A stretch of 64,000 bases of DNA from DASPKM01 sp035628135 (lineage in GTDB: Bacteria; Bacteroidota; Bacteroidia; Chitinophagales; Chitinophagaceae). Both the position numbers and the translations under genes were made by a program. The notes under the pieces were generated by a model. It saw only the letters and a list, made by a program, of their open reading frames with translations, was not told the DNA's origin and did not search any database. The DNA lies in NCBI GenBank assembly GCA_035628135.1, contig DASPKM010000006.1:620001-684000 (forward strand), in the 5' to 3' direction. Of this stretch, positions 41,987 to 50,643 are shown piece by piece; positions within the stretch are counted from its first letter, which is position 1; each line of letters opens with the position of its first letter.

Positions 41987-43309
41987 ATGCAACCTGCCAC
42001 GCACTATTATCAACTCACAGCTTCTGAATTCGATTGGAAAATATCAGAACATAAATCCATCAGGGCCTGGGGATTCAACAACACGCTCCCCGGACCTCTA
42101 TTGAAAGCACGCAAAGGCGATACGCTTGTCATCAAAGTAAAAAATGAACTTCCCGAACCAACCATCGTTCACTGGCATGGCATAAGACTTCCTGCAGCGA
42201 TGGATGGAACCGGCGAAGTACAGCCACCCATCGCGCCCGGCGAAGAATTTGAATACCGCTTTGAAGTGCCCGATGCAGGGACCTTCTGGTACCATTCCCA
42301 CCACAACGAAACCGTGCAAATGGAAAGAGGCATGTACGGAGCATTGATAGTAGAAGAGGATACAGAACTGGTTACCGATGCGGACAGCACCTGGATAATA
42401 GACGATATGAAACTGACCAAACAAAATGAATTTAAGAAAGGTGGTCTTGTCGGCCGTTGGATGGAAAGGCATGATGGGCGGGAAGGGGACACGCTGCTTA
42501 TCAACGGCAAGGAAAATCTTCACATCAAAATGAATGCAGGTCAAACAGAAAGATGGCGCTTTGTCAACGCATCGAGCGCACGGTATTTTCGCTTGTTCCT
42601 GGCCGGTAAACCATTCAAAATCATAGGCACCGATGGCGGGTTTCTGGAAAGCCCGGTACAAACAACGGAGGCATTGATCACCCCCGGAGAAAGATTGGAA
42701 ATACTCGTGGGGCCATTTAACAAGGGAGATAGTTTCGCCATTGAATCCCTTCCATACAACAGGATGACCTTTGTTAAATCGAAGCACCGCCGGTTTGCAA
42801 CGGTTACCGTCGGGAATTTACAGCCAACCCTTGCATTTATACCAACCAGTTTAAGAACTATCGAGCCGCTGGCCACGCATGCCGTTGCAGTAAATCGCCG
42901 CGTGAAGTTTTCAGTGGCTCCCAGCCTGAAGCATGGTATCGACTTTCATGTAAATGGAGATGTACATACAATGGATGCGCCGGTTTATACCGGCGAGTTG
43001 CAAGTATGGGAAGTGTCCAATACCAGCCTGATGGACCATCCTTTCCATTTGCATGGCTTCTTTTTCCAGGTGTTGGAAGAAAATGGGAAAGCGCCGGCTT
43101 ACAAAGCGTGGAAGGATACTTACAATCTGAAGCCCCGGTCTACTATAAAAATTGCATGGATGCCTGACCGTACAGGCAGTTGGATGTACCATTGCCATAT
43201 CATCGAGCACCATCAAGCGGGTATGATGGGACATTTTGAAGTGATGGAGCGCGGAGTGCAGGCAAACAAAGCCGCCCAAAAACCTTCATGCCATCATGCG
43301 CATCATTAA
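41987..43309 (+). CDS. Multicopper oxidase (laccase-like), without signal peptide
   Basis: The 440-residue protein has the four copper-binding stretches: HWHG (about 57), HSHH (about 104), HPFHLHG (about 348) and HCHIIEHHQAGMMGHF near the C-terminus, with the Cys-His pair for the type 1 and type 3 coppers and Met as a likely axial ligand. Three cupredoxin domains fit the length. Such enzymes oxidise Cu(I), phenols or siderophores with O2. There is no signal peptide or Tat motif at the start (MQPATHYYQLTASEFDWKIS), which is unusual because most bacterial members are exported. The metal regulator and cysteine-rich peptide upstream support copper detoxification. Confidence 0.9.
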   Translation: MQPATHYYQLTASEFDWKISEHKSIRAWGFNNTLPGPLLKARKGDTLVIKVKNELPEPTIVHWHGIRLPAAMDGTGEVQPPIAPGEEFEYRFEVPDAGTFWYHSHHNETVQMERGMYGALIVEEDTELVTDADSTWIIDDMKLTKQNEFKKGGLVGRWMERHDGREGDTLLINGKENLHIKMNAGQTERWRFVNASSARYFRLFLAGKPFKIIGTDGGFLESPVQTTEALITPGERLEILVGPFNKGDSFAIESLPYNRMTFVKSKHRRFATVTVGNLQPTLAFIPTSLRTIEPLATHAVAVNRRVKFSVAPSLKHGIDFHVNGDVHTMDAPVYTGELQVWEVSNTSLMDHPFHLHGFFFQVLEENGKAPAYKAWKDTYNLKPRSTIKIAWMPDRTGSWMYHCHIIEHHQAGMMGHFEVMERGVQANKAAQKPSCHHAHH

Positions 43310-43334
43310 GGAAAATTCTTCTAAAAACCTGTTC

Positions 43335-44675
43335 CTATAAAGGAATGGGCTTTAGCATGCCAGCTTCCCATGCGGCATATTTTTGTTGTAACCGCAGCAA
43401 TACAGCAGCTTCTTTGTCTTTCAGATTATTTTTTTCCGAAGGGTCGGCCTCCAGGTCGAATAAATATTCCTGTCCCTTTTCGTCCTGCAGGTATTTCCAT
43501 TTTCCATCACGCATGGCTTTGTGTTGCGTACGCTGAAACAATCTCCAATACAAAGTCCGGGATATCTCCTCTTTCTTACCGGTAAGTATCGGCATCAGAT
43601 CTATGCCATCAGTGGCAAATTGCGGGTCTGGTTTCGCATTGGCCAGTGATAGTATAGAAGCTGTCCAATCCATGGTGGTGGCCACCTGGTTGGTAGTGCT
43701 GCCCGGCTTAATATGGGTTGGCCATCGTACAATGGCGGGTTCGCGAATACCGCCTTCCCATAGTTGCATTTTCTTTCCCTTATAAATGCCCATGTCTGAA
43801 AATCTTTCGTCTCCTCCGTTATCACTGGTAAAAATTATTACGGTATTGTTTGCAAGGTTTTGTTCATCCAGCGCTTTCATAATTGCGCCCACTGCTTCGT
43901 CCATGCTTTTTACCATTGCGGCATATGTCGCCGCCGAGCCGCCATTCACCCAATTCATCGTATCAGGGTAGGCCTTATCACCAGGCGCCTGCCAGGGCCA
44001 GTGTGGCGCGCTGAACATAAGACTTATGAAAAATGGTTTGGCATGCGTACGCCGTATAACGTCGATGGTTTTTTGTTGCAGGAGGTCTGTCATATATCCT
44101 TCCGTGTTAACGGGCTGGTAATTCTCATACAGGTCCGTTGCTCCCCCGCGTGGCGAACCATGGGAAATATAGTCCACTCCACCACCATTGAATCCATAGA
44201 AATAATCAAAGCCATAGTGCAGCGGACTGAATTCCGGCTTAAAGCCCAGGTGCCATTTACCGATGAGGAAGGTCTTGTAACCTGCATTCTTTAGCCGGCT
44301 TGCTATCGTAGGGTGGCCGGGTGGTAATCCCATTGCGCTATCCTTGGCGTTCCATGCCAGTGGTTCCTTCAAACCTACCGGAACACTGGCGGGATAACGG
44401 CCGGTCATAAACGCTACGCGTGTAGGCGTACACACCGGCGCCGCAGCATAAGCGTTCATGAATTTTACACCTTGCGCCGCGAGCTTATCAAGATGCGGGG
44501 TTTGATAATCTTTACGCCCATAACAACTTAAGTCGGCATAACCGAGGTCGTCGGCCATGATGTAAATGATGTTGGGGCGGTCTTGCGCTTGTGCCTGCAG
44601 AAATACAAGCAGAAAGAACCCCGGCAAAAACTTCCTTGATGAGATCAGTAAGGAAAAAAGCGTTGTTGTTTTCAT
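43335..44675 (-). CDS. Type I sulfatase (arylsulfatase family)
   Basis: The 446-residue protein has a signal peptide ending near LQAQAQ and the sulfatase site CTPTR (Cys82, to be converted to formylglycine) in AAPVCTPTRVAFMTGRYP. The metal-binding Asp pair is in IMADDLGYADLS. A later FTSDNGGD (about 290) is the second metal site. It hydrolyses sulfate esters, probably on polysaccharides, in the periplasm. A Cys-type site needs a maturation enzyme not seen in this window. It is on the same strand as, and 42 bases downstream of, the KAP-type NTPase gene, but its function appears unrelated. Confidence 0.92.
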   Translation of the reverse strand: MKTTTLFSLLISSRKFLPGFFLLVFLQAQAQDRPNIIYIMADDLGYADLSCYGRKDYQTPHLDKLAAQGVKFMNAYAAAPVCTPTRVAFMTGRYPASVPVGLKEPLAWNAKDSAMGLPPGHPTIASRLKNAGYKTFLIGKWHLGFKPEFSPLHYGFDYFYGFNGGGVDYISHGSPRGGATDLYENYQPVNTEGYMTDLLQQKTIDVIRRTHAKPFFISLMFSAPHWPWQAPGDKAYPDTMNWVNGGSAATYAAMVKSMDEAVGAIMKALDEQNLANNTVIIFTSDNGGDERFSDMGIYKGKKMQLWEGGIREPAIVRWPTHIKPGSTTNQVATTMDWTASILSLANAKPDPQFATDGIDLMPILTGKKEEISRTLYWRLFQRTQHKAMRDGKWKYLQDEKGQEYLFDLEADPSEKNNLKDKEAAVLLRLQQKYAAWEAGMLKPIPL

Positions 44676-44717
44676 TTGAAAGATAATTACAATTATTTGT
44701 TATTAAACATTTCCACG

Positions 44718-47700
44718 TTAACGGGATATCGTCCGGAAAGAAAACCGTGAAATAAGCTCCAGGTTCTGGCGTAATGACTCAATAGTCATCTCAGAATAAA
44801 TTTTTTGACTGATCCTTTCCTTCAGCCATGCTTCGAGCTCCTTAAGGTTGTCGGTTTCGGTAAGTAAATTGTTTAAATTGTATATTTCACTCTTTGTGTT
44901 TTTACTTAATTCCTGTACAAACGATCTGGCATGATGAGGACATCCAACTACTATGGCAAGCACTAATAAAGTTGGTTTATAATCCAACCCGGGCACAAAG
45001 TTTCCATGTGTTTTTATGAGCCGGTAAATATTTACAAATCGCTTAATGGTGCGCGGGGTATGCCCAAAAAGCGCAGAAACTTCCTGCATAAACGACAATT
45101 CCCCGGTAGTAAATGTCAGGTTCTTTTGGAGAACTTCTTCTGAAATGGGATCGTCGACGGTATTTTGCGACTGCTGGCCAGAAGCCTGCACCGTAGTGTG
45201 GGCTGCATTGGCCTGGCCTGCTGACGTTCCTGTAGTTGTACCCGTCGGTACCGGCCCGGAAGTATTGCCCGAATGGGTATCCGAAGTATTGACCTGCACA
45301 GCCTGGGTTACATTTGCCGTACTTTGTTGCTGCGATTGAATTTCATTTTTCAATAAGTAGGCAAGCAGATCTTCCCTGCCTGTTTTGGTGATCGGCTTCA
45401 GCGTAAATGGGATCTGAAATATCTTCTCGAGATAGTCAAAAGAGGACACTGCATGGTCTGCTTGCCCATTACCTTCCCTATCGGCTTCGGTAAAGAAGGG
45501 ATACTTTGCGCTTAACGATTTATTCAACCACCGGGGATCGACGCCGACTACTACCACAAACAATGGAAACGCCAATAACAAGTGCACGGCCTCCAACACT
45601 TTTACTACCGTATCCTCATTGCAGCGATCCAGGTCGTCTATGTATAAAATGATGCGATCGATTTTCAGGGTTATATTCTCAGGATTGATAGCTTTTTTCT
45701 CCTCATCATCGGAAATATCGTATTGCAGCCGCAAAAGGTCATCGAGACGTTTGAAATCTTTGCGTATCCACGAAATAAGTCCCAGTTGGCGGGAGTATTG
45801 TTCGTCTCTTGAGCGGTTCTCGATGAACTGCATCAGTTTCCTGCCGGTCCGTATGTCCGCCAACTCCTGTCGGGTTGCATTTATTTGCTGGTCGATCGAT
45901 TCAAGCGAAGATTTTACCGAAGCCAGCTCCTGTTCGACTTGCGACAGCTCAGGAGCATCGGGTACCTCGCGGGAGTCGATAGTATGCATGAGGCTCGTCA
46001 GCCTGTTGTAAGCATCGTTGAAACGCTTCCGGATGGGCGCTGCAGCAGCTACTATTTTACCAACTGCAGTAGTTACAAGCAGAACCATGCTTGCTATCTT
46101 GCCCGTTACATCATCCCATGTCAACTTTAGAAATGGGAGGCCGTTAAAAGCAAAAGCAACTACAGCCAGTATGATTACCGCAAATGCTATATAAATCCAC
46201 GGTCCTTTAAAATTCCATAACGTTGACCAAAAGTATTTGGATTTATTCTTTTCGTCCTGCACCGCTTTGATATAAGATGCGATCTTATCCCTGCTGTTGA
46301 TGATGCTTTGAATGTTATCGTTGTCGACGCTTTTCAGGTCTTGCTGGATGTAAGGGTCTTTAAGGATATGTTTCAACAGCTTCAGCCCCGAAATGTCTTT
46401 TAATTCTTCGCGCTTTTTCTTTTGCTCGGCCTCGAGCACAACTTTTTTACTTTCCAGTTCTTTCTTACGCTGTTCAGTAGCCTCTTTCTGAAGCGTGGTA
46501 ATCTGCAGCGTCTTGGAAAGTTTTTCCAGTTCACCCTGCTTGCCCTCATTTGTGGAAAATACATACAACTCCTCAAAAATTTCCGTAATAAGACTAGCCC
46601 ACAGGTTTGCGTCCGAGTAATGCCAGGAATTAAATGTTACCTGCACCACTTTGTCAACGTATCGTTTGTTAGATCCCTTTTTCTTGTTGATTCTGGCCTT
46701 GAGCTTCTCCATGAAAAAGCTTTTACCTGAGCCCCAGTTGCCAAACAGGCCGATCGCAAGCGGTGGTTTTACGTCTTTAAGAACCATGATGGTTGAAAAA
46801 GATTCTATATCATACGTAAAGGCTAACTGGTCTTCGGTTTCCAGATGGTTTCCCTCGGTGGTATACGACGGAAGCACCTCCTCGTTTTTTCTTGGTGTGC
46901 CTTGTGTAATGGCATGGTACTGTGCTTCGGAAATACCACGCCACCGCCACTCGGTTGGAATATCCAACTGGTCCGCGAATTCAATATCGGCGGATAAATT
47001 GTCCAGTTGCAGCGGAACAGGAAACAATTCGTCAATGATCATACTGATGACCTCACCCTTGCCTTCATCTGCATGTATTCCTTCGGTTACAGTCAGGGTG
47101 CCTACTACGGCGTTATACCGTTCGTATGCATAAGCGATTACTTTGTCGCCAGGCCTTACTGCCTGTAAGGTCTCGTACTCCGGCCTTTTTTCCGATCTAA
47201 GCGTATAGGTATTGAACCAGGTATCTTGCCCTTTCCTGAATCCTGGTATGTCCCAGGTTTGTGCGCGGATTTTGAGGAGCCAGTAGTTTACTTCCGGTTG
47301 TTGTTGTGGTTTAGCGGAACTGGACTGCGCGGGAGTCTGAGGACGTGGTGGTGGCTGCTGCGGTGGAGGCGGAGCCGAAGCGCGGGCAGCAGCACGCGAA
47401 CCAGCACGGGCGCTGGGGGGAGGGGGCGGGGCGCCGGGACTGGCCTTGGGGCGAGGAGCAGCAGAGGGCGGTATATATTCAACGGCTGACGCTTCGCTAA
47501 GTGATGCAGAAGACTGGTTAAGTTTTATTAAATGGTCCAACTGCCGGCTGAAATGTACTAACAGGTCATCATGATTTCGATAGACGACCCAGGGATATCC
47601 CAGGTCCGATAGCTTATTCTTAAACTTAAGGAGATTGATTTCCTGCTCTTTGCTTTTGGGCTCTTTAGGATATACTTCAGACTCCTTAAAATAAGCAAGA

Positions 47701-47996
47701 ATATGTGGCTTGTTGTTATCCTTTCGTTGGCTAAACGCAACTTGAAACTCCTCTTCAGCGTACTGTGGGATCCTTGAAGTGAAAATCATTACGAAAATAT
47801 CAGACTCCGATATTGCTTTGTGATACGTGACATGCAAGCTTCGTCTTAAAGTTTTATCCGGGTCATCATCCCAAAACATTAGTTCAAAAACGCTTTTTTC
47901 TTTCTCGAATCGAGCTATAATAGCTTTTTCAATCAGTTCGCGTTCAGGTTTCAGGTCCGAAGATGTGGCAAGAAAAATCTTGATGATCCTTTGCAT
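44718..47996 (-). CDS. DUF4062-like / EVE-like / KAP P-loop NTPase fusion (candidate defence protein)
   Basis: The 1092-residue protein reads as five parts. (1) Residues 1-160 resemble DUF4062 (IIKIFLATSSDLKPERELI, then SESDIFVMIFTSR). (2) Residues 170-235 are a Pro/Ala/Ser linker. (3) Residues 236-370 look like an EVE/PUA-type domain (YWLLKIRAQTWDIPGF, RPGDKVIAYA, VVGTLTVTEGIH). (4) The KAP NTPase has Walker A GLFGNWGSGKS at 416-426 and Walker B IILYIDDLDRC near 782-792. It is split by coiled coils and two membrane helices (599-621, 633-653), as in KAP proteins. (5) A Ser/Thr/Gln-rich loop (890-948) precedes the C-terminal helices. KAP NTPases and DUF4062 occur in bacterial conflict systems; EVE domains bind modified bases. 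Confidence 0.8.
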   Translation of the reverse strand: MQRIIKIFLATSSDLKPERELIEKAIIARFEKEKSVFELMFWDDDPDKTLRRSLHVTYHKAISESDIFVMIFTSRIPQYAEEEFQVAFSQRKDNNKPHILAYFKESEVYPKEPKSKEQEINLLKFKNKLSDLGYPWVVYRNHDDLLVHFSRQLDHLIKLNQSSASLSEASAVEYIPPSAAPRPKASPGAPPPPPSARAGSRAAARASAPPPPQQPPPRPQTPAQSSSAKPQQQPEVNYWLLKIRAQTWDIPGFRKGQDTWFNTYTLRSEKRPEYETLQAVRPGDKVIAYAYERYNAVVGTLTVTEGIHADEGKGEVISMIIDELFPVPLQLDNLSADIEFADQLDIPTEWRWRGISEAQYHAITQGTPRKNEEVLPSYTTEGNHLETEDQLAFTYDIESFSTIMVLKDVKPPLAIGLFGNWGSGKSFFMEKLKARINKKKGSNKRYVDKVVQVTFNSWHYSDANLWASLITEIFEELYVFSTNEGKQGELEKLSKTLQITTLQKEATEQRKKELESKKVVLEAEQKKKREELKDISGLKLLKHILKDPYIQQDLKSVDNDNIQSIINSRDKIASYIKAVQDEKNKSKYFWSTLWNFKGPWIYIAFAVIILAVVAFAFNGLPFLKLTWDDVTGKIASMVLLVTTAVGKIVAAAAPIRKRFNDAYNRLTSLMHTIDSREVPDAPELSQVEQELASVKSSLESIDQQINATRQELADIRTGRKLMQFIENRSRDEQYSRQLGLISWIRKDFKRLDDLLRLQYDISDDEEKKAINPENITLKIDRIILYIDDLDRCNEDTVVKVLEAVHLLLAFPLFVVVVGVDPRWLNKSLSAKYPFFTEADREGNGQADHAVSSFDYLEKIFQIPFTLKPITKTGREDLLAYLLKNEIQSQQQSTANVTQAVQVNTSDTHSGNTSGPVPTGTTTGTSAGQANAAHTTVQASGQQSQNTVDDPISEEVLQKNLTFTTGELSFMQEVSALFGHTPRTIKRFVNIYRLIKTHGNFVPGLDYKPTLLVLAIVVGCPHHARSFVQELSKNTKSEIYNLNNLLTETDNLKELEAWLKERISQKIYSEMTIESLRQNLELISRFSFRTISR

Positions 47997-48221
47997 ATAC
48001 TCAAAACTGGGTAATTCAGTCTCGGAATATACCCAATCCCCAGAATTTCCAACCGTGGTTTATACGTTTCTTAAAAATAACCCTCACGCCGGCATAAATA
48101 ACATTCCCTCGCCAAACAAGCGCAACCTTTTCAAGCAACCTATCCTCCCAAACTAGCAATATATCCAAAAGAAAAACATAGCTGCATCATTACCTTCAAC
48201 TCACTATCACAACCTATAACC

Positions 48222-48704
48222 ATGAACTTCTTCAACACCATTCTTTTCACTGTCTTCGCCGCCGCGGGCTTTAACATCATACACTACACAGCTATAAACT
48301 CGGACAATATGGAACAAACTATCGCCAAAAAAGATGAAGAGGTACTAAGTGATCTCAATGCACAATTCATTAAAAATTTCATCAACCAGGATACCGTTGC
48401 GCACAACAAGATCATCCACAAGGATTTTGTATGCATCTATAGTTCCGGCTCCATCATCGACCGCGATACTTATATGAAGGATTGGTCGCACGGCTACGAA
48501 ACCAGCAAATACACTTCGTTTACTTATACCGATGAATCCATCCGCGTGTTCGGCAACATGGCACTGGTACGATCGAAAACGGTATACACGAAAAACATCG
48601 ATGGAGAGACCATTCATGGAAATACGGTTTATACCGATACGTACATAAAAGAAAATGGGCGCTGGTGGTGTGTGCAGGCGCAATTAACCGCTGTAAGCAG
48701 GTAG
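48222..48704 (+). CDS. SnoaL/DUF4440-like (NTF2-fold) protein with N-terminal hydrophobic segment
   Basis: The 160-residue protein has a hydrophobic N-terminus (LFTVFAAAGFNIIHY) that may be a signal or anchor. An NTF2-like fold follows with LNAQFIKNFINQDTVAHNKI, IHKDFVCIYSSGSIIDRD and the final strand WWCVQAQLTAVS, typical of DUF4440/SnoaL-like proteins. These fold types range from enzymes to ligand binders and give no precise function. It ends just before an octamer repeat and a convergent AraC gene. The 225 bases between it and the KAP-type gene show no gene. Confidence 0.72.
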   Translation: MNFFNTILFTVFAAAGFNIIHYTAINSDNMEQTIAKKDEEVLSDLNAQFIKNFINQDTVAHNKIIHKDFVCIYSSGSIIDRDTYMKDWSHGYETSKYTSFTYTDESIRVFGNMALVRSKTVYTKNIDGETIHGNTVYTDTYIKENGRWWCVQAQLTAVSR

Positions 48705-48706
48705 GA

Positions 48707-48770
48707 GTCATGGGGCCAATAGGTCATTAAAGAGCCAATGACTCAATGACCAAATGACTTAATGACCCAA
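48707..48770. repeat. Octamer-periodic repeat, copy 2 (between convergent genes)
   Basis: Eight consecutive octamers keep exact phase: GTCATGGG, GCCAATAG, GTCATTAA, AGAGCCAA, then TGACTCAA, TGACCAAA, TGACTTAA, TGACCCAA. The first half has the GTCATT orientation and the second its complement, so GTCATTAA and TTAATGAC can pair. It fills the entire gap between the ends of two convergent genes and could act as a bidirectional terminator. Confidence 0.7.
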
Positions 48771-48775
48771 AATCA

Positions 48776-49639
48776 CTACTGGTTTAAAGAACTCTTATAC
48801 TTCGAAGGCGGCACCGCATACTTGCGCGTGAAAGTAGTAGAAAAATAATCAAGCCGGTTAAACCCACTGCGGAAACAAATATCCGCAATAGGTAACTCGG
48901 TGGTCCTAAGCATGGTCTCCGCATGCTTTAACCTGATGTGCTGCAAAAAATAAAAAGGAGAATAAGCGCAAATCTGCTTGAACAGCCGCGTGAAATGAAA
49001 AGGACTTACATAACAATGCTGCGCGAGCTCCTGCAGCGAAATATCATTTGAAAAATTTTCCAGCAAATATTCCTTGGCCCTTTCAATAGTGCCTAAATGA
49101 TGCCGCCTGCTGCTGTCGGGCAATACCGGCTCCAGATAATTGCCGGTGAGCATTTGCATCACCGCTTCCACCATCTCCAATACCAGGCTATCTATTTCCA
49201 GCGTGCAGTAATTGCCCGATGCAAGGGTTTTCAATATGGCATAGTGCAGGTAATCTGCCTCGGGACTAGCCGCCAGCATAATGGCAAAGACCTTCGGATT
49301 GGTAAAGAAGGACACTTCCTTCAGCTTGAACCTGTCCCTGATGGATTCATATGCTTCTTCGGTAAACCTGATAACGGTGCAGGAACCTGTGCCCGCATGC
49401 TCCTGCGTAAGCGTGAACTCGCAACCAGGCTTCTCCACCAGCACCCGGCTGGTGTATTCTTCGTCGGACCTGCGGTAAGAGTTGAAAGTGAAATATCCCG
49501 ACCGTGTAAAATTGATGCAGAACTGGGCAGTGTAGCCCGGAGAATAGGTCAGCCGCTCCACACAATATGAATTGAAATCATAAATACTGTACAGACCGGA
49601 AGTAAATAAAGGAATATAGCTGACGGAATTTTCCTTCAT
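48776..49639 (-). CDS. AraC-family transcriptional regulator
   Basis: The 287-residue protein has a cupin-like N-terminal half (about 15-165) and a C-terminal AraC/XylS DNA-binding domain (about 185-285) with two helix-turn-helix units: ISLQELAQHCYVSPFHFTRLF and LPIADICFRSGFNRLDYFS. The typical ending FSTTFTRKYAVPPSKYK is present. The start is the ATG at 49639. An upstream TTG at 49648 lies inside the -7 promoter box. The target may be the divergent or nearby genes, but no operator is readable. Confidence 0.9.
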   Translation of the reverse strand: MKENSVSYIPLFTSGLYSIYDFNSYCVERLTYSPGYTAQFCINFTRSGYFTFNSYRRSDEEYTSRVLVEKPGCEFTLTQEHAGTGSCTVIRFTEEAYESIRDRFKLKEVSFFTNPKVFAIMLAASPEADYLHYAILKTLASGNYCTLEIDSLVLEMVEAVMQMLTGNYLEPVLPDSSRRHHLGTIERAKEYLLENFSNDISLQELAQHCYVSPFHFTRLFKQICAYSPFYFLQHIRLKHAETMLRTTELPIADICFRSGFNRLDYFSTTFTRKYAVPPSKYKSSLNQ

Positions 49640-49645
49640 TGCAAT

Positions 49646-49653
49646 CAAATATA
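49646..49653 (-). promoter_or_regulatory. -7 promoter box abutting the AraC-gene start
   Basis: Minus-strand TATATTTG, an exact TAnnTTTG match, ends 6 bases before the ATG at 49639. The mRNA would begin within a base or two of the start codon. An in-frame TTG inside the box is thereby excluded as a start. Confidence 0.55.
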
Positions 49654-49713
49654 ACGGAAGCTGCTTAAAGCTACTATCGTGTATAGAGGTGTGCTTTGGA
49701 AATATTGCTAAAT

Positions 49714-50640
49714 CTATGCTTCGCCCATCATCAATCCTTCGATGGTATGCGCCTGTACAATTGGCTCCAGTTTATCTACCAGCCTGCATGTCAGGTGCCG
49801 TCGCAGGTCATCCGGCAAAGTTTCAAAATAAGCATGGGTCAGTTGCAGGTCGTGGCGCTCTGCATTAATGGCTCCTGGCGCGTCCACGCCCAATACCAGC
49901 GCGGGCCGGGATTTGTCCGAATAATTAGGCGTGCCGCGGTGAATGGTAAGCGCCGACCGAGCAGAAATATCACCCATCTTCGGCAACTTGCGTTGTGCGC
50001 GCTCTTCATAGCGGGGATAATTTTCTTTCGGTGGAAACATCCCATGCTCAAAACCAATGGGCGGATCCCATTGCGTGCCAGGTGCAATTTCAAATGGCCC
50101 CATGTCTTCATACACATCCACTGTAGTTAAATTAAATGCAAGTGAATTAAGCCTTCGGCCAACCAACGTTTCGTCCGGCGCGGGAAAATCGCGATGCCAG
50201 GGTTGCGCTTTTGCACCGGGATTGGGCACATCGAAACCTATTTCAACGATCTTATATTCAGGACCGAGCACGGCTTCGCACACCGCCACCACCCAGGGAT
50301 GCGTTGCAAGGTCGATGAAACCATGGATGTCTTCAGGATGAATTTCCACGTAATGACGTTTAGGTCCACGGCCCACCGTTCCGCCCGGACGTCTCAATGC
50401 TTCCGCGTATGCAATAGCAAGGTCACTGTCTAATTGCTGCACCCATTCGCGGCTGAAAGCGCCTTTAAGACTGATGAACCCATCTCCATACAATCCTCCC
50501 ATGATTGCCGCAACATCATAATTGCCCGCGTTCGGATTGAATAAAACAGTATTTCCATTATTCTGTTGCTGATGAGTTGGCTTAGGCGATTGTAGCATAG
50601 CGGCAGTTTTTATTTCGTATTGCCGCAACGATAGTGCCAT
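49714..50640 (-). CDS. Phytanoyl-CoA dioxygenase-family protein
   Basis: The 308-residue protein has the 2-oxoglutarate/Fe(II) PhyH features: QPWHRDFPAPDE with the His-x-Asp metal pair (about 155), a distal His in ALTIHRGTPNYSDKSRPA (about 240) and the Arg of that stretch as the 2-oxoglutarate anchor. No signal peptide is seen; the start is the ATG at 50640, 3 bases after the end of the ABC permease gene on the same strand. Bacterial PhyH proteins hydroxylate diverse small molecules. The substrate is not known, and its place after a ybbP-like gene gives no further hint. Confidence 0.87.
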   Translation of the reverse strand: MALSLRQYEIKTAAMLQSPKPTHQQQNNGNTVLFNPNAGNYDVAAIMGGLYGDGFISLKGAFSREWVQQLDSDLAIAYAEALRRPGGTVGRGPKRHYVEIHPEDIHGFIDLATHPWVVAVCEAVLGPEYKIVEIGFDVPNPGAKAQPWHRDFPAPDETLVGRRLNSLAFNLTTVDVYEDMGPFEIAPGTQWDPPIGFEHGMFPPKENYPRYEERAQRKLPKMGDISARSALTIHRGTPNYSDKSRPALVLGVDAPGAINAERHDLQLTHAYFETLPDDLRRHLTCRLVDKLEPIVQAHTIEGLMMGEA

Positions 50641-50643
50641 ACC

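Noticed and set aside
44718..47996. Simple KAP NTPase annotation without further domains
   Set aside because: The first 160 residues and residues 236-370 have their own conserved patterns, so a single-domain label would hide the fusion.
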